From NCBI GenBank assembly GCA_003609755.1, contig AP017991.1, positions 2,931,501-2,995,500 of the forward strand: DNA of 64,000 bases, given 5' to 3'. The notes under the pieces are model-generated. The model was not told where the DNA came from and ran no database searches. It saw only the letters and a list, made by a program, of their open reading frames with translations. Below are positions 53,215 to 62,457 of this stretch, piece by piece. The position numbers and the translations under genes are program-made. The stretch's first letter is position 1. Each line of letters begins with the position of its first letter. This DNA comes from Planktothrix agardhii NIES-204. GTDB lineage: Bacteria > Cyanobacteriota > Cyanobacteriia > Cyanobacteriales > Microcoleaceae.

Positions 53215-56200
53215 ATGTATGACCCAGTAGGAGCCTTTGAAACAATTCGGAAAAATTTCCTGCTTTATATCAAGACTGCTTTTGCAACTCGATTTCCTGA
53301 AATTGAACAAGAGCGGGAAGAAATATTACGTCAATATGGGGTATTTTGTCAGGAACCCTGGATAGAACCTCTCCCTCGATATAAAAGTTCTGGTAAAACG
53401 ATTCATCAATTAGAATTAACCGATGTTCCTAAGTTAAATGAAACGACGCTGAAAGAGTTTCAGGAACTTGCTGCTTGTGGTTTAGTAGGAAAATATCAAC
53501 TCTACAGCCATCAATTAGAAATGCTAAAAAAAGCATTATCGGATCAAAATGCCGTTGTAACCGCAGGTACGGGTTCCGGTAAAACTGAGTCCTTTCTTTT
53601 GCCTTTATTTGCTTATTTAATTCAAGAATCAAAACAACAAAATTGGCAACCACCTAATCCAGAACATCCCCACTTAAATGATTGGTGGTCAAATTCAGAA
53701 TGGCAAGAGCAATGTTATCCTATTGTTAATAAAAGGCGTAGTTGGAAATGTTCTTATCGCGTTGCCCAAAGAGGTCATGAAAAGCGAGAAGCCGCAGTTA
53801 GAGCGTTAGTTTTATATCCGATGAATGCCCTAGTCGAAGATCAATTAACACGACTAAGACGGGCGTTAGATTCTGAAAAAGCTCGCGACTGGTTTCAAAA
53901 AAATAGAAATGGCAATCGCATTTATTTTGGTCGATACAATGGAGTTACACCCGTACCTGGACATGAACTTACAGAAAAGGGTCAACCTAATAGCGATAAA
54001 ATTAAAGAATTAGTTAAACAAATACAGCAAATTTCTGATTCTGCGGAAGAAGCTCAACGCCATATTGAAGAAACAGGAAATGATGAAGTTAAGTTCTTTT
54101 TTCCACAATTAGATGGGTCAGAAATGCGCTGTCGCTGGGATATGCAGGATCATCCCCCAGATATTCTGATTACGAACTACTCCATGCTGGGTATTATGTT
54201 AATGCGGGATGTAGATAAAAATATTTTTGAAAAGACTAAGAAATGGTTAGAAAATAAAGATAGTGTTTTTCATTTAATATTAGATGAACTGCATTTATAT
54301 CGAGGAACACAGGGAACAGAAGTTGCTTATTTATTACGCCTATTATTACAACGCTTAGGTTTACATCCCGGTCATTCGCAATTAAGGATTTTAGCTTCTA
54401 GTGCATCCCTTGAACCAAATGATCCAGATAGCTTAGAGTTTTTATCGGATTTTTTTGGTACAGAATGGCATTCTGATCAGATTATTCCTGGTGATCCTGA
54501 ACCCATTTCAGATATTTTAATTCCAGAAACCTTACCGAATGAACCGTTTATTGCTTTAGCTAATTTAGCTGATAATAATGATAATAACCTTGCAGAAGAA
54601 ATTATCAAAGAAACACCTCAATATAAACTCTGTAAACATATTTTAGAATCTGAATCTGAGGCAATTTCAGCCAAAATGATTCTAGCTTGTCAAGAAGATG
54701 AGAACGAAAAAACTCGTGCTGTTTCCCTAACTAATTTTGGCAAAAAACTATTCTGTGAAACCTTAGAAAACCAACAATTATGGAAAGCAATTCAAGGGTT
54801 ATTAATTACTAGAGGATTATCCGATAAATCAGACCTAATTTCATTTAGATTTCATTGGTTTTTCCGTAATATTGAAGGGCTTTCGGCTTGTACTCAACCT
54901 AACTATGGGTGTAAAGAAAATGACACAAGTGAAAATCGACCCATTGGTAAGCTATTTGCTGAATCTCCCCCTATCCTTTGTGATCAATATCGAGTATTAG
55001 AACTACTCTATTGTGAACAGTGTGGAACGATATTTTATGGGGGAAACCGCCTAACTTTACCTGATAATGAAGGTTGGGAATTGTTACCCACTGACCCGGA
55101 TATTGAAGGCATTCCTGACCGGAAAACAGCAGTTTTTTTAGATCGGAAAAATTATTCAGAATATGCGGTATTTTGGCCATTTAAAGATCAACTAGATGAG
55201 GAAGTTAAAAAAGGTTGGAATCAACCATTGATCTCATCAAAAAATACGGAAAAAATAGACAAAAAGAAAGATAAATCAAAGGAAAAAGCGTACTGGGATG
55301 AGGCATATTTGGACACCCGCAGTGGTCGCGTTAGTTTGGGAAAATCTAATAGTGACTTAGAAAATCAACAGGCGGTTAAGAGGGGCTATGTCTTTAATTT
55401 TCGATCACCCTCTTTAGAACAACAAAAATCTATTCGAGGATTACCTTCCGTATGTCCTTGTTGCAGTGCCAATTATAGCGGGAGAAAAAATAAAAAATCA
55501 CCGATTCGCGGGTTTCGGACAGGTTTTTATAAAGTCAGTCAACTGTTATCAAAAGAACTTTTTTATCAACTTCCAGATAATGAAGAATCACGGAAATTAG
55601 TGGTTTTTTCCGATAGTCGAGAAGATGCGGCTTCGATTGCTAATGGAATTGAGCGATCGCACTATGATGATTTAGTTAGAGAAACCATCTTTGATGAATT
55701 AAGACTATTAGCCATTGGTCAATTACATCTACTAGAAGATTTAGAGCAACACAATCACCCTATTCGTCCTGAAGCAGTATTATTTGCTCAACGAAATCCA
55801 GAAGCGATTTCAGAATTGCGAGAAGCGATTGAAAATGCTATAACACCATTATCACCAGAAGGTCTTACTCCACAGCGATTAAAACGACTAAAAGGAGAGC
55901 AAGATCAAGATCAGAAAAAACTCGATGAAATTCGCCAACAGGGTCAAACTCGGATCATTCCCTTGCGGGTACTTTTTGAGGATCAAAATAACTCTCAAGA
56001 CCCAGGACTCTTAATTCAAAAATTAGCACTATTGGGTGTTAACCCAGCCGGAAATGATGTAGATTATCAAGATTTTTATTATGTGTATGGGGAGAAATGT
56101 AATTATTGGACGAAATTATTTGATTTTGAGACAGGAGGATGGAAACGTGACTTGATACCTTCAGCAAGAAATAAAAAAGATAAAACTCTTCGGGAAAAGG

Positions 56201-59007
56201 TTGAATCAAAAATCTGTGATACTTTATTTCGTCGTTTGTATTTTGGCGTTGAAGCATCAGGTTTAGGCTACATTTGTTTAGATGTAAAACCTGCTCAACT
56301 AGAACAACTGGCGATACAATGTGGTACTTCAACAGAAGTTTTTGAAAGTATTTGTAATGGTTGTTTACGGATATTAGGAGACTTATTTCGCTATCAGCAA
56401 GTTGATGCTCCCTATAAACCTCAAAGTTGGGAAGATTGGAAGGGTGCTAGACCTAAATTGCGCGATTATGTGGATAAATGTGCTAGTCAAAATAATATCC
56501 TAAAACCAGAATTATATCAGGCTTTAAAAACAGCGATCTGTCAACAAAGTCAGCACCATCATTTTATTCTCAATCCTCGACATTTAAGTGTACGAGTTTC
56601 CCTTCCCAATGATCCGGTTTGGCAATGCGAATCCTGTCAACGTCCCCATTTACATCGGGCTGGGGGGATTTGTACACAATTAAATTGTTTGGCAGAATTA
56701 CCCCCTAACCCTAACAAAACTTGTAAAGATTTACACGCTCGTAATTATTATGCAACAGAAGCCATTAATCAACGTCAACCCCTGCGATTTCACTGCGAAG
56801 AATTAACCGGACAAACGGATAATCAGGGAGAAAGACAGCGACATTTTCGCAATATTATTATCAATGTTGGAGAGCAGGAAAGAGAGTTAATTCCGGTTGT
56901 TGATACGATTGATCTTCTCAGTGTTACAACCACAATGGAAGTCGGAATTGATATTGGCAGTTTAACGGCTGTTGTCATGGCAAATATGCCACCGATGCGG
57001 TTTAATTATCAACAACGGGCTGGACGTGCAGGGCGGCGAGGTCAAGCTTTTGCGATTGTTTTAACCCTGTGTCGAGGTCGTTCCCATGATGAATTTTATT
57101 ATCAGCATCCTAGCCGAATTACGGGCGATCCGGCTCCGGTTCCCTTCCTCTCAATGGCACAGGTTGAGATTACCAAACGTTTACTGGCTAAAGAATGTTT
57201 AAGACGGGCTTTTATTGATGCAGGTATTCAATGGTGGGAAAGTCCCATTCCTCCCGATAGTCATGGGGAATTTGGAACGACTCAAGATTGGTTAAATAAT
57301 GAAGGCGATCGCACTAATAAAATTTGTCAATGGTTAAAAACTGCACCTGATGTTACCAATATTGTTAATATTTTATTAACAAGAGTAACCGGAATTAATT
57401 CTCAAGAATTAGAAGAATTTGCCCGTGAACAATTATGGGATCAAGTTGATCAATGTGCTAACAATTCAGAATTAGGAAGTGAGGGTTTAGCAGAACGTTT
57501 AGCAGAAGGTGGTATTTTACCGATGTATGGAATGCCATCGAGGGTGCGAGAATTCTATCATCATGTTAACTTTTCTCAAAAACAAGTTTATAGTATTGAC
57601 CGAGATTTAGACTTGGCAATTACAGAATTTGCTCCTGGGTCACAAAAGACAAAAGATAAGCAAATTCATACATCAGTTGGTTTCACAGCCCCGTTACGCT
57701 GGAAAAATAACCGCTTATTTGTTAGTAGTAATCATCCTCTTTCTCAAGAGCAGTGGATGTTACAATGTACTTGTTGCCAATATACACAAACCTATGATCA
57801 TCAGCCTGAAGATACAGTTTGTCCAATATGTAAAGCAACTTCAGAAAAAGGATTTAAAAAACCTTTTAAGTGGGCTGTACCTTTAGCATTTCGTACCAAA
57901 TTTGATCGAGGAGATGATGCTAAAGTTGATCAAGAACTAATTATTACAGGTGTTGGTAGTGTGGCTGAAACGAAGCCTAATGATAAATCATTTAATCCAA
58001 TTTCCGCTACCAATACATCAACTGCCTTTGCTTCTGATGGTCGTGTTTTTCGGATCAATGATAATCGAGGTCAGCTATTTCGTGGAACTTGGGGAATTGT
58101 AGAAAGTTATGGAGGAAAACTAGAGTCGCAATGGATTGATGAACGTTTTCATAAACTTGATGATAAAAAATCTTGGAAATTTATAAAACAGGGTGATTTG
58201 GAAAGTCTAGCAATTGTTGCACCAAAGACAACTAGCGTACTTAGGATGAGACCATCAATTGTACCTTCTGGTTTATGTCTCGATCCTTCATCAGAAGGTT
58301 GTGGAGTTAAAGCTGCCTTTTATTCCGCCGCTTTCATTATTCGTGGTGTTGTCGCTGAAAGATTAGATATCGATCCTGAAGAATTAGATATTAGTGGTTT
58401 ACGACAAGTTACCCTAGAAGAAACCGAGGAAAAAGTAGGAGAATTGGTGATTAACGATAAACTGCCAAATGGTTCAGGGTTTACGAAATGGTTAGAGGAA
58501 CATTGGCAAGAAATTATGCAAGAAATTGTTAATATTAATGCTAATTCTGATACTTTTGCCGGGTCTATTATTTCCCCCCAACACCGTCAAAAATGCGATT
58601 CTTCCTGCTATGATTGTTTACAACAATATCGGAATATGAATTATCATGGTTTGTTAGATTGGCGTTTGGGATTATCGTTGATTAGAGTTTTAGAAAATAG
58701 TAATTTTCAATGCGGTTTAGATGGTAATTTTTCCACCCCTGATTTAGAAAAATGGATGGAAACAGCAACAACTCTGCGAAATAATTTTTGTCAATCTTTT
58801 TCCTGTAGTTCTGAACATTTTGGCAGTTTACCTGGTTTCAAAGTAGGTAATAAAACCGTGATTATTGTTCATCCGTTGTGGAACTTAGAAAATCCAATAG
58901 GAGTGTTAGCGGATGCGATCGCTACTTTAGAACCTGATAACATCAAATATGTTGATACATTCAATTTATTAAGACGTTCAAGTTGGTGTTATCAAAAATT
59001 GGAGTAA
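53215..59007 (+). CDS. Giant DEAD/DEAH-type helicase with DUF1998-like C-terminus, DruE-like
   Basis: A 1930-residue helicase. Motif I is [10 protein letters not shown] (K123), motif Ia is [13 protein letters not shown], motif II is LDELH (D357-H360) and motif III is ASSAS. The second RecA lobe is far away and carries [11 protein letters not shown] and the arginine-finger motif [11 protein letters not shown] (R1268 and following). Long insertions hold several cysteine pairs likely to bind zinc (CEQCG, CPCC, CESC, CTCC with CPIC). The C-terminus has the DUF1998-type segment [15 protein letters not shown] and [13 protein letters not shown] strong ribosome-binding site (AGGGAGAGG) precedes the ATG. 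Such proteins are the hallmark of Druantia and related anti-phage systems. Confidence 0.78.
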   Translation: MYDPVGAFETIRKNFLLYIKTAFATRFPEIEQEREEILRQYGVFCQEPWIEPLPRYKSSGKTIHQLELTDVPKLNETTLKEFQELAACGLVGKYQLYSHQLEMLKKALSDQNAVVTAGTGSGKTESFLLPLFAYLIQESKQQNWQPPNPEHPHLNDWWSNSEWQEQCYPIVNKRRSWKCSYRVAQRGHEKREAAVRALVLYPMNALVEDQLTRLRRALDSEKARDWFQKNRNGNRIYFGRYNGVTPVPGHELTEKGQPNSDKIKELVKQIQQISDSAEEAQRHIEETGNDEVKFFFPQLDGSEMRCRWDMQDHPPDILITNYSMLGIMLMRDVDKNIFEKTKKWLENKDSVFHLILDELHLYRGTQGTEVAYLLRLLLQRLGLHPGHSQLRILASSASLEPNDPDSLEFLSDFFGTEWHSDQIIPGDPEPISDILIPETLPNEPFIALANLADNNDNNLAEEIIKETPQYKLCKHILESESEAISAKMILACQEDENEKTRAVSLTNFGKKLFCETLENQQLWKAIQGLLITRGLSDKSDLISFRFHWFFRNIEGLSACTQPNYGCKENDTSENRPIGKLFAESPPILCDQYRVLELLYCEQCGTIFYGGNRLTLPDNEGWELLPTDPDIEGIPDRKTAVFLDRKNYSEYAVFWPFKDQLDEEVKKGWNQPLISSKNTEKIDKKKDKSKEKAYWDEAYLDTRSGRVSLGKSNSDLENQQAVKRGYVFNFRSPSLEQQKSIRGLPSVCPCCSANYSGRKNKKSPIRGFRTGFYKVSQLLSKELFYQLPDNEESRKLVVFSDSREDAASIANGIERSHYDDLVRETIFDELRLLAIGQLHLLEDLEQHNHPIRPEAVLFAQRNPEAISELREAIENAITPLSPEGLTPQRLKRLKGEQDQDQKKLDEIRQQGQTRIIPLRVLFEDQNNSQDPGLLIQKLALLGVNPAGNDVDYQDFYYVYGEKCNYWTKLFDFETGGWKRDLIPSARNKKDKTLREKVESKICDTLFRRLYFGVEASGLGYICLDVKPAQLEQLAIQCGTSTEVFESICNGCLRILGDLFRYQQVDAPYKPQSWEDWKGARPKLRDYVDKCASQNNILKPELYQALKTAICQQSQHHHFILNPRHLSVRVSLPNDPVWQCESCQRPHLHRAGGICTQLNCLAELPPNPNKTCKDLHARNYYATEAINQRQPLRFHCEELTGQTDNQGERQRHFRNIIINVGEQERELIPVVDTIDLLSVTTTMEVGIDIGSLTAVVMANMPPMRFNYQQRAGRAGRRGQAFAIVLTLCRGRSHDEFYYQHPSRITGDPAPVPFLSMAQVEITKRLLAKECLRRAFIDAGIQWWESPIPPDSHGEFGTTQDWLNNEGDRTNKICQWLKTAPDVTNIVNILLTRVTGINSQELEEFAREQLWDQVDQCANNSELGSEGLAERLAEGGILPMYGMPSRVREFYHHVNFSQKQVYSIDRDLDLAITEFAPGSQKTKDKQIHTSVGFTAPLRWKNNRLFVSSNHPLSQEQWMLQCTCCQYTQTYDHQPEDTVCPICKATSEKGFKKPFKWAVPLAFRTKFDRGDDAKVDQELIITGVGSVAETKPNDKSFNPISATNTSTAFASDGRVFRINDNRGQLFRGTWGIVESYGGKLESQWIDERFHKLDDKKSWKFIKQGDLESLAIVAPKTTSVLRMRPSIVPSGLCLDPSSEGCGVKAAFYSAAFIIRGVVAERLDIDPEELDISGLRQVTLEETEEKVGELVINDKLPNGSGFTKWLEEHWQEIMQEIVNINANSDTFAGSIISPQHRQKCDSSCYDCLQQYRNMNYHGLLDWRLGLSLIRVLENSNFQCGLDGNFSTPDLEKWMETATTLRNNFCQSFSCSSEHFGSLPGFKVGNKTVIIVHPLWNLENPIGVLADAIATLEPDNIKYVDTFNLLRRSSWCYQKLE

Positions 59008-59057
59008 TATCATGTCCTGTCGTATTTGTTTGTATATAATTCAGAGATTTTATTAAA

Positions 59058-59078
59058 CAGCAGTGCCAGCGTCCTCGC
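59058..59078 (+). repeat. AGCAGTGCGAGCGTCCTCGCT repeat family, copy 1
   Basis: A 21-base element with a short internal hairpin (AGCG with CGCT and CCAGCG-like arms). A copy with one difference is at 60669-60689. The two copies flank the antiporter gene. Confidence 0.7.
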
Positions 59079-59177
59079 TGTTTATAAGATTTTGAATATT
59101 TTTGCTTCAAGTCAGGTCTCTATTGTATCTATTGATTTTTCTCATCCCCCTTTCTTACTGTACCTGTTTTCGCTAAA

Positions 59178-60620
59178 GTGATTTGGATGAGTTATCTGGA
59201 GCTAACTGTGGATCTAGTTACAGGATTTTTCTCACCGGACTCGATGTTCTCAAGCCTGGGATTAAATTTCTTGCCGATTTTGGGGACAGCAACGGAAGCC
59301 TGTCCGACCGTTGAAGCAGAACCAACCATGGTACTCCTGGGAGTTCTGCTGAGTTTAGTCGCTATTTTTGTAGCCAGTAAAGCGGGGGGAGAATTTGCCA
59401 ACTGGTTAGGGTTTCCGCCAGTTCTGGGAGAACTCCTCGGAGGCGTGATTATCGGGGTTTCGGCCATGAATTTGGTCGTTTTTCCAGAAGGGGGTATTGA
59501 TAGCGCTCAGTCTGTAATTATCAGTATTCTGGAAAAAACCGCCGGGTTAAGTCCAGATGCCGCAGAAGCGACTTTTAAAAGTCAAAGCGAAGTTTTAGAG
59601 ATTTTATCGGAACTGGGTGTCATTATTCTGCTGTTTGAAATTGGCCTTGAATCCAATATTGAACAACTACTAGCGGTTGGCATTCAAGCCTTTGTTGTCG
59701 CTTCTTTGGGGGTTGTGGTGCCCTTTGTCGTCGGCACAGCCGGATTAATCGTTATTTTCCATGTTCCTGTGATTCCGGCGGTTTTCGCCGGGGCAGCATT
59801 GACCGCTACCAGTATCGGCATTACCTCTAGGGTTTTATCAGAAATTGGTTGTTTATCTACCCAAGAAGGTCAAATTATCTTGGGTGCGGCGGTAATTGAT
59901 GATGTTTTAGGAATTCTAATTTTAGCCGTTGTTGCCAGTTTAGCTAAAACCGGTGAAATCGATGTGACTAATATCATTTATTTGATTATTAGTGCCACGG
60001 TTTTTATTGTCGGTGCAATTGTTTTAGGGAAGTTTTTTAACGGGACTTTTGTGGCCCTGGCTTCCCAATTTAAAACCCGGGGTCGGGTTGTAGTTCCAGC
60101 GTTAATTTTAGCGTTTACTCTAGCCTATATTGGGGGCGCGATTCACCTGGAAGCAATTTTAGGGGCATTTGCAGCCGGGTTAGTGTTAGATGAAACTGAA
60201 CCCGGTAGGGAGTTAGAAGAACTAATTAAACCCATTGCAGATGTAATTGTTCCGGTATTTTTTGTGGCGGTGGGGGCAAAAACCAATTTAGGGGTTTTGA
60301 ACCCAGCAGTCCCTGAAAATCGGGAAGGGTTAATTATTGCTACCTTTTTGATTGTGGTGGCTATTGTGGGCAAAATTGCCGCTGGTTGGGGGGTATTTGG
60401 TTTGGATAATCCCAACCGTCTTGGCATTGGCGTCGGCATGATTCCGCGAGGAGAAGTGGGATTAGTATTCGCGGCTGTTGGTTCGGCTAGTGGTGCATTA
60501 TCTCCCGCGTTGGATGTGGCAATTATTCTAATGGTCATTATCACTACTTTCTTAGCACCTCCTTTACTGCGAATTGTGTTTAAAACCGACACTACGCCGC
60601 CATTATCGGAAACAACTTAA
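59178..60620 (+). CDS. CPA2-type cation:proton antiporter
   Basis: A 480-residue membrane protein with about 12-13 helices. Family features include GFPPVLGELLGGVIIG, LSELGVIILLFEIGLES, GAALTATSIGITSRVLSEIG, the DD pair in AAVIDDVLGILIL and GMIPRGEVGLVFAAVG. These fit Na+/H+ exchangers of the NhaS3/KefB-like group. Translation may start at GTG 59178 or ATG 59187 (MSYLELTV). It exports Na+ (or K+) in exchange for protons. It stands alone between two copies of a short repeat. Confidence 0.9.
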   Translation: MIWMSYLELTVDLVTGFFSPDSMFSSLGLNFLPILGTATEACPTVEAEPTMVLLGVLLSLVAIFVASKAGGEFANWLGFPPVLGELLGGVIIGVSAMNLVVFPEGGIDSAQSVIISILEKTAGLSPDAAEATFKSQSEVLEILSELGVIILLFEIGLESNIEQLLAVGIQAFVVASLGVVVPFVVGTAGLIVIFHVPVIPAVFAGAALTATSIGITSRVLSEIGCLSTQEGQIILGAAVIDDVLGILILAVVASLAKTGEIDVTNIIYLIISATVFIVGAIVLGKFFNGTFVALASQFKTRGRVVVPALILAFTLAYIGGAIHLEAILGAFAAGLVLDETEPGRELEELIKPIADVIVPVFFVAVGAKTNLGVLNPAVPENREGLIIATFLIVVAIVGKIAAGWGVFGLDNPNRLGIGVGMIPRGEVGLVFAAVGSASGALSPALDVAIILMVIITTFLAPPLLRIVFKTDTTPPLSETT

Positions 60621-60668
60621 CCGAATTAAAGATGGTTTTACGGATTGAAGTTGGGTAAGAAAACGAGG

Positions 60669-60689
60669 AAGCAGTGCGAGCGTCCTCGC
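60669..60689 (+). repeat. AGCAGTGCGAGCGTCCTCGCT repeat, copy 2
   Basis: Matches 59058-59078 with one difference. GCGAG and CTCGC form a small hairpin. Confidence 0.7.
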
Positions 60690-60754
60690 TTGCTAGATAT
60701 CAACATCTCAATATATGTTATCTTTAAGGAGAATAGCAGTCTAACGGCTAAAAA

Positions 60755-61009
60755 ATGAAAGCAATTACAAGTAACCAAGCCAAACAAAAATTAGATGAAA
60801 TCATTGATAGAGTGATCCTTGATGCGGAGCCGACTATCTTATGTAATAATCAAGGTAAACAAGCTGTTTTAATGTCTTTAGATGAATTTAACTCTTGGCA
60901 AGAAACACTATATTTATTATCAAATCCAGCCAATGCAGAACACCTATTAGAATCAATTAAACAAGCCGAATCAGGTAAAAAATCCGTTAGACAATTAGTT
61001 GATGCGTAA
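60755..61009 (+). CDS. Phd/YefM family antitoxin, without toxin
   Basis: An 84-residue Phd/YefM antitoxin. The N-terminal DNA-binding part is AITSNQAKQKLDEIIDRV, followed by PTILCNNQGKQAVLMSLDEFNSWQETLYLLSNP and a C-terminal helix (AEHLLESIKQAESGKKSVRQL). The expected YoeB/Txe or RelE-like toxin gene should follow within a few bases. Only an STRR of about 50 bp and the convergent recF are there. It is either a solitary regulator or a remnant of a broken pair. Confidence 0.88.
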   Translation: MKAITSNQAKQKLDEIIDRVILDAEPTILCNNQGKQAVLMSLDEFNSWQETLYLLSNPANAEHLLESIKQAESGKKSVRQLVDA

Positions 61010-61021
61010 GTTATAACTATA

Positions 61022-61066
61022 GCAAGATTCCCGATTCGTAATTCGTAATTCCCAATTCGTAATTCC
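61022..61066. repeat. TTCGTAA STRR downstream of recF
   Basis: Tandem ATTCGTA/ATTCCCA heptamers between the convergent antitoxin and recF genes. An oppositely oriented copy (TACGAAT units) lies just upstream of recF at 62233-62270. Confidence 0.75.
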
Positions 61067-62224
61067 CTAATATATAAACGGACTAATCTCCCCAGCTTTA
61101 ACATTTAAAATTTGAGTATGTTTTAACCATTGAGCATCAAAAGCACCTAAATGAGTAGTTGTAATTAAAGTTTGAAACCGATCTTGAATCGCATCTAAAA
61201 GTTGATTTTGTCGGTTTATATCTAATTCAGCTAAAACATCGTCTAAAAGCAGTAAAGGCGGTTCCTTAACTACTTCTTCAATTAGTTGTAATTCCGCTAA
61301 TTTTAGGGCTAAAACTAAAGTCCGTTGTTGACCCGATGACCCATAACTTCGGGCTGGAGTTTGATTGATACTAAAAATCACATCATCTCGATGGGGCCCC
61401 ACTAAGGAAATTCCTTGTTGTTTTTCAGCGATCGCCCTGGTTCTAATTTTATCAAAAAAAGCCTGTTGAATTTTTTCTGGTGGAGTTATTGATAAACTGT
61501 AATTTGGTAAATCTAAATTAACATTAGGTTGATAGGTAATATCCAATAATTCCGTATTTCCACTAATAGATTCATGCCAAATTTTAGCCAGAGGGACTAA
61601 ACGTTCTAAAACGCGATCGCGACGGCGGATAACCCTAGTTCCAGCTACAGCTAATTGAACATTCCAGAGTTCTAATTCCTCTTGTTTATGGTGAATTTCT
61701 GATGTTTCTGGATTTTGTTTAATTTGTTTTAATAGAGCATTTCTTTGGCGTAAAACTTGATTATATTGTTGTAAAATATAAGCATAAATTGGTTCTAACT
61801 GCACTAATAAACGATCTAACCAATTGCGCCGATATTCGGGACTACCCCGGACTAATTCTAAATCTAAACTAGAAAAATGCACTACATTTAATACACTCAA
61901 AAAATCTAACTGTCGGCGCAGGGATTCCCCATTTAAACAAACAGTTCTCCCCCCTTGGGAACGCAAAGTAATCCCTAAATCTAATGTGCCTAAATCCCGT
62001 TTTAAAGTAGCTGTAATTTGTGCGGTAGGTTGGGTATCAAAAATCAAATCCCGATCTCGACTAACTCGATGACTTTTGAGGGTAGAAAGTAATTCAACTG
62101 CTTCTAATAAATTAGATTTCCCTTGGGCATTATTTCCTAATAAAATTGTTTTAGGAGCTTCAAATATAACTTTTTGATCGGCATAATTGCGAAACTGTCG
62201 TAGATATAATAATTTCAAATACAT
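61067..62224 (-). CDS. recF: DNA replication and repair protein RecF
   Basis: A 385-residue SMC-like ATPase that loads RecA at single-strand gaps with RecO and RecR. The Walker A motif is GNNAQGKSN (K36-S37). The signature is [20 protein letters not shown] and Walker B is [13 protein letters not shown]. Length is normal. It is not in a dnaA-dnaN-recF cluster, which is usual for cyanobacteria. It is flanked by inverted STRRs. Confidence 0.95.
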   Translation of the reverse strand: MYLKLLYLRQFRNYADQKVIFEAPKTILLGNNAQGKSNLLEAVELLSTLKSHRVSRDRDLIFDTQPTAQITATLKRDLGTLDLGITLRSQGGRTVCLNGESLRRQLDFLSVLNVVHFSSLDLELVRGSPEYRRNWLDRLLVQLEPIYAYILQQYNQVLRQRNALLKQIKQNPETSEIHHKQEELELWNVQLAVAGTRVIRRRDRVLERLVPLAKIWHESISGNTELLDITYQPNVNLDLPNYSLSITPPEKIQQAFFDKIRTRAIAEKQQGISLVGPHRDDVIFSINQTPARSYGSSGQQRTLVLALKLAELQLIEEVVKEPPLLLLDDVLAELDINRQNQLLDAIQDRFQTLITTTHLGAFDAQWLKHTQILNVKAGEISPFIY

Positions 62225-62232
62225 GGCAAGAG

Positions 62233-62270
62233 GGAATAGGTAATTACGAATTACAAATTACGAATTACTT
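62233..62270. repeat. TACGAATTACAAAT STRR upstream of recF
   Basis: Heptamer-based repeat (AATTACG/AATTACA units), the inverted counterpart of the block at 61022-61066. Confidence 0.7.
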
Positions 62271-62406
62271 TACCATAGTATCTAATGAAGTTTTGAGTTG
62301 TTACCCAATGCTAATTCGGTGCTACGATGCTATAAACTAGATAAATCGGTGAATTGGGGTTACACTGGAAGGGGGAAGGGATGGAAACCGTAGAAATCAC
62401 CGATAC

Positions 62407-62430
62407 GGACGCGCCATCGCACGTCCCTAC
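62407..62430. repeat. GGACG...CGTCC palindromic repeat, copy 3
   Basis: Relative of the repeats at 14165-14191 and 38483-38507. Both arms have changed together (GGACG/CGTCC instead of AGACG/CGTCT), so the hairpin is preserved. Confidence 0.65.
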
Positions 62431-62457
62431 TGATAACTAATTACTGATAAGAGGACA

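Noticed and set aside
50160-59007. Dpd (7-deazaguanine DNA modification) system, suggested by nearby queuosine genes
   Set aside because: No dpdA-type transglycosylase or other dpd genes are present, and queE/queD/queG are at distant, separate loci.
60143-60592. 149-aa minus-strand frame opposite the antiporter
   Set aside because: Overlaps the conserved membrane-helix coding region of the antiporter; no independent signal.
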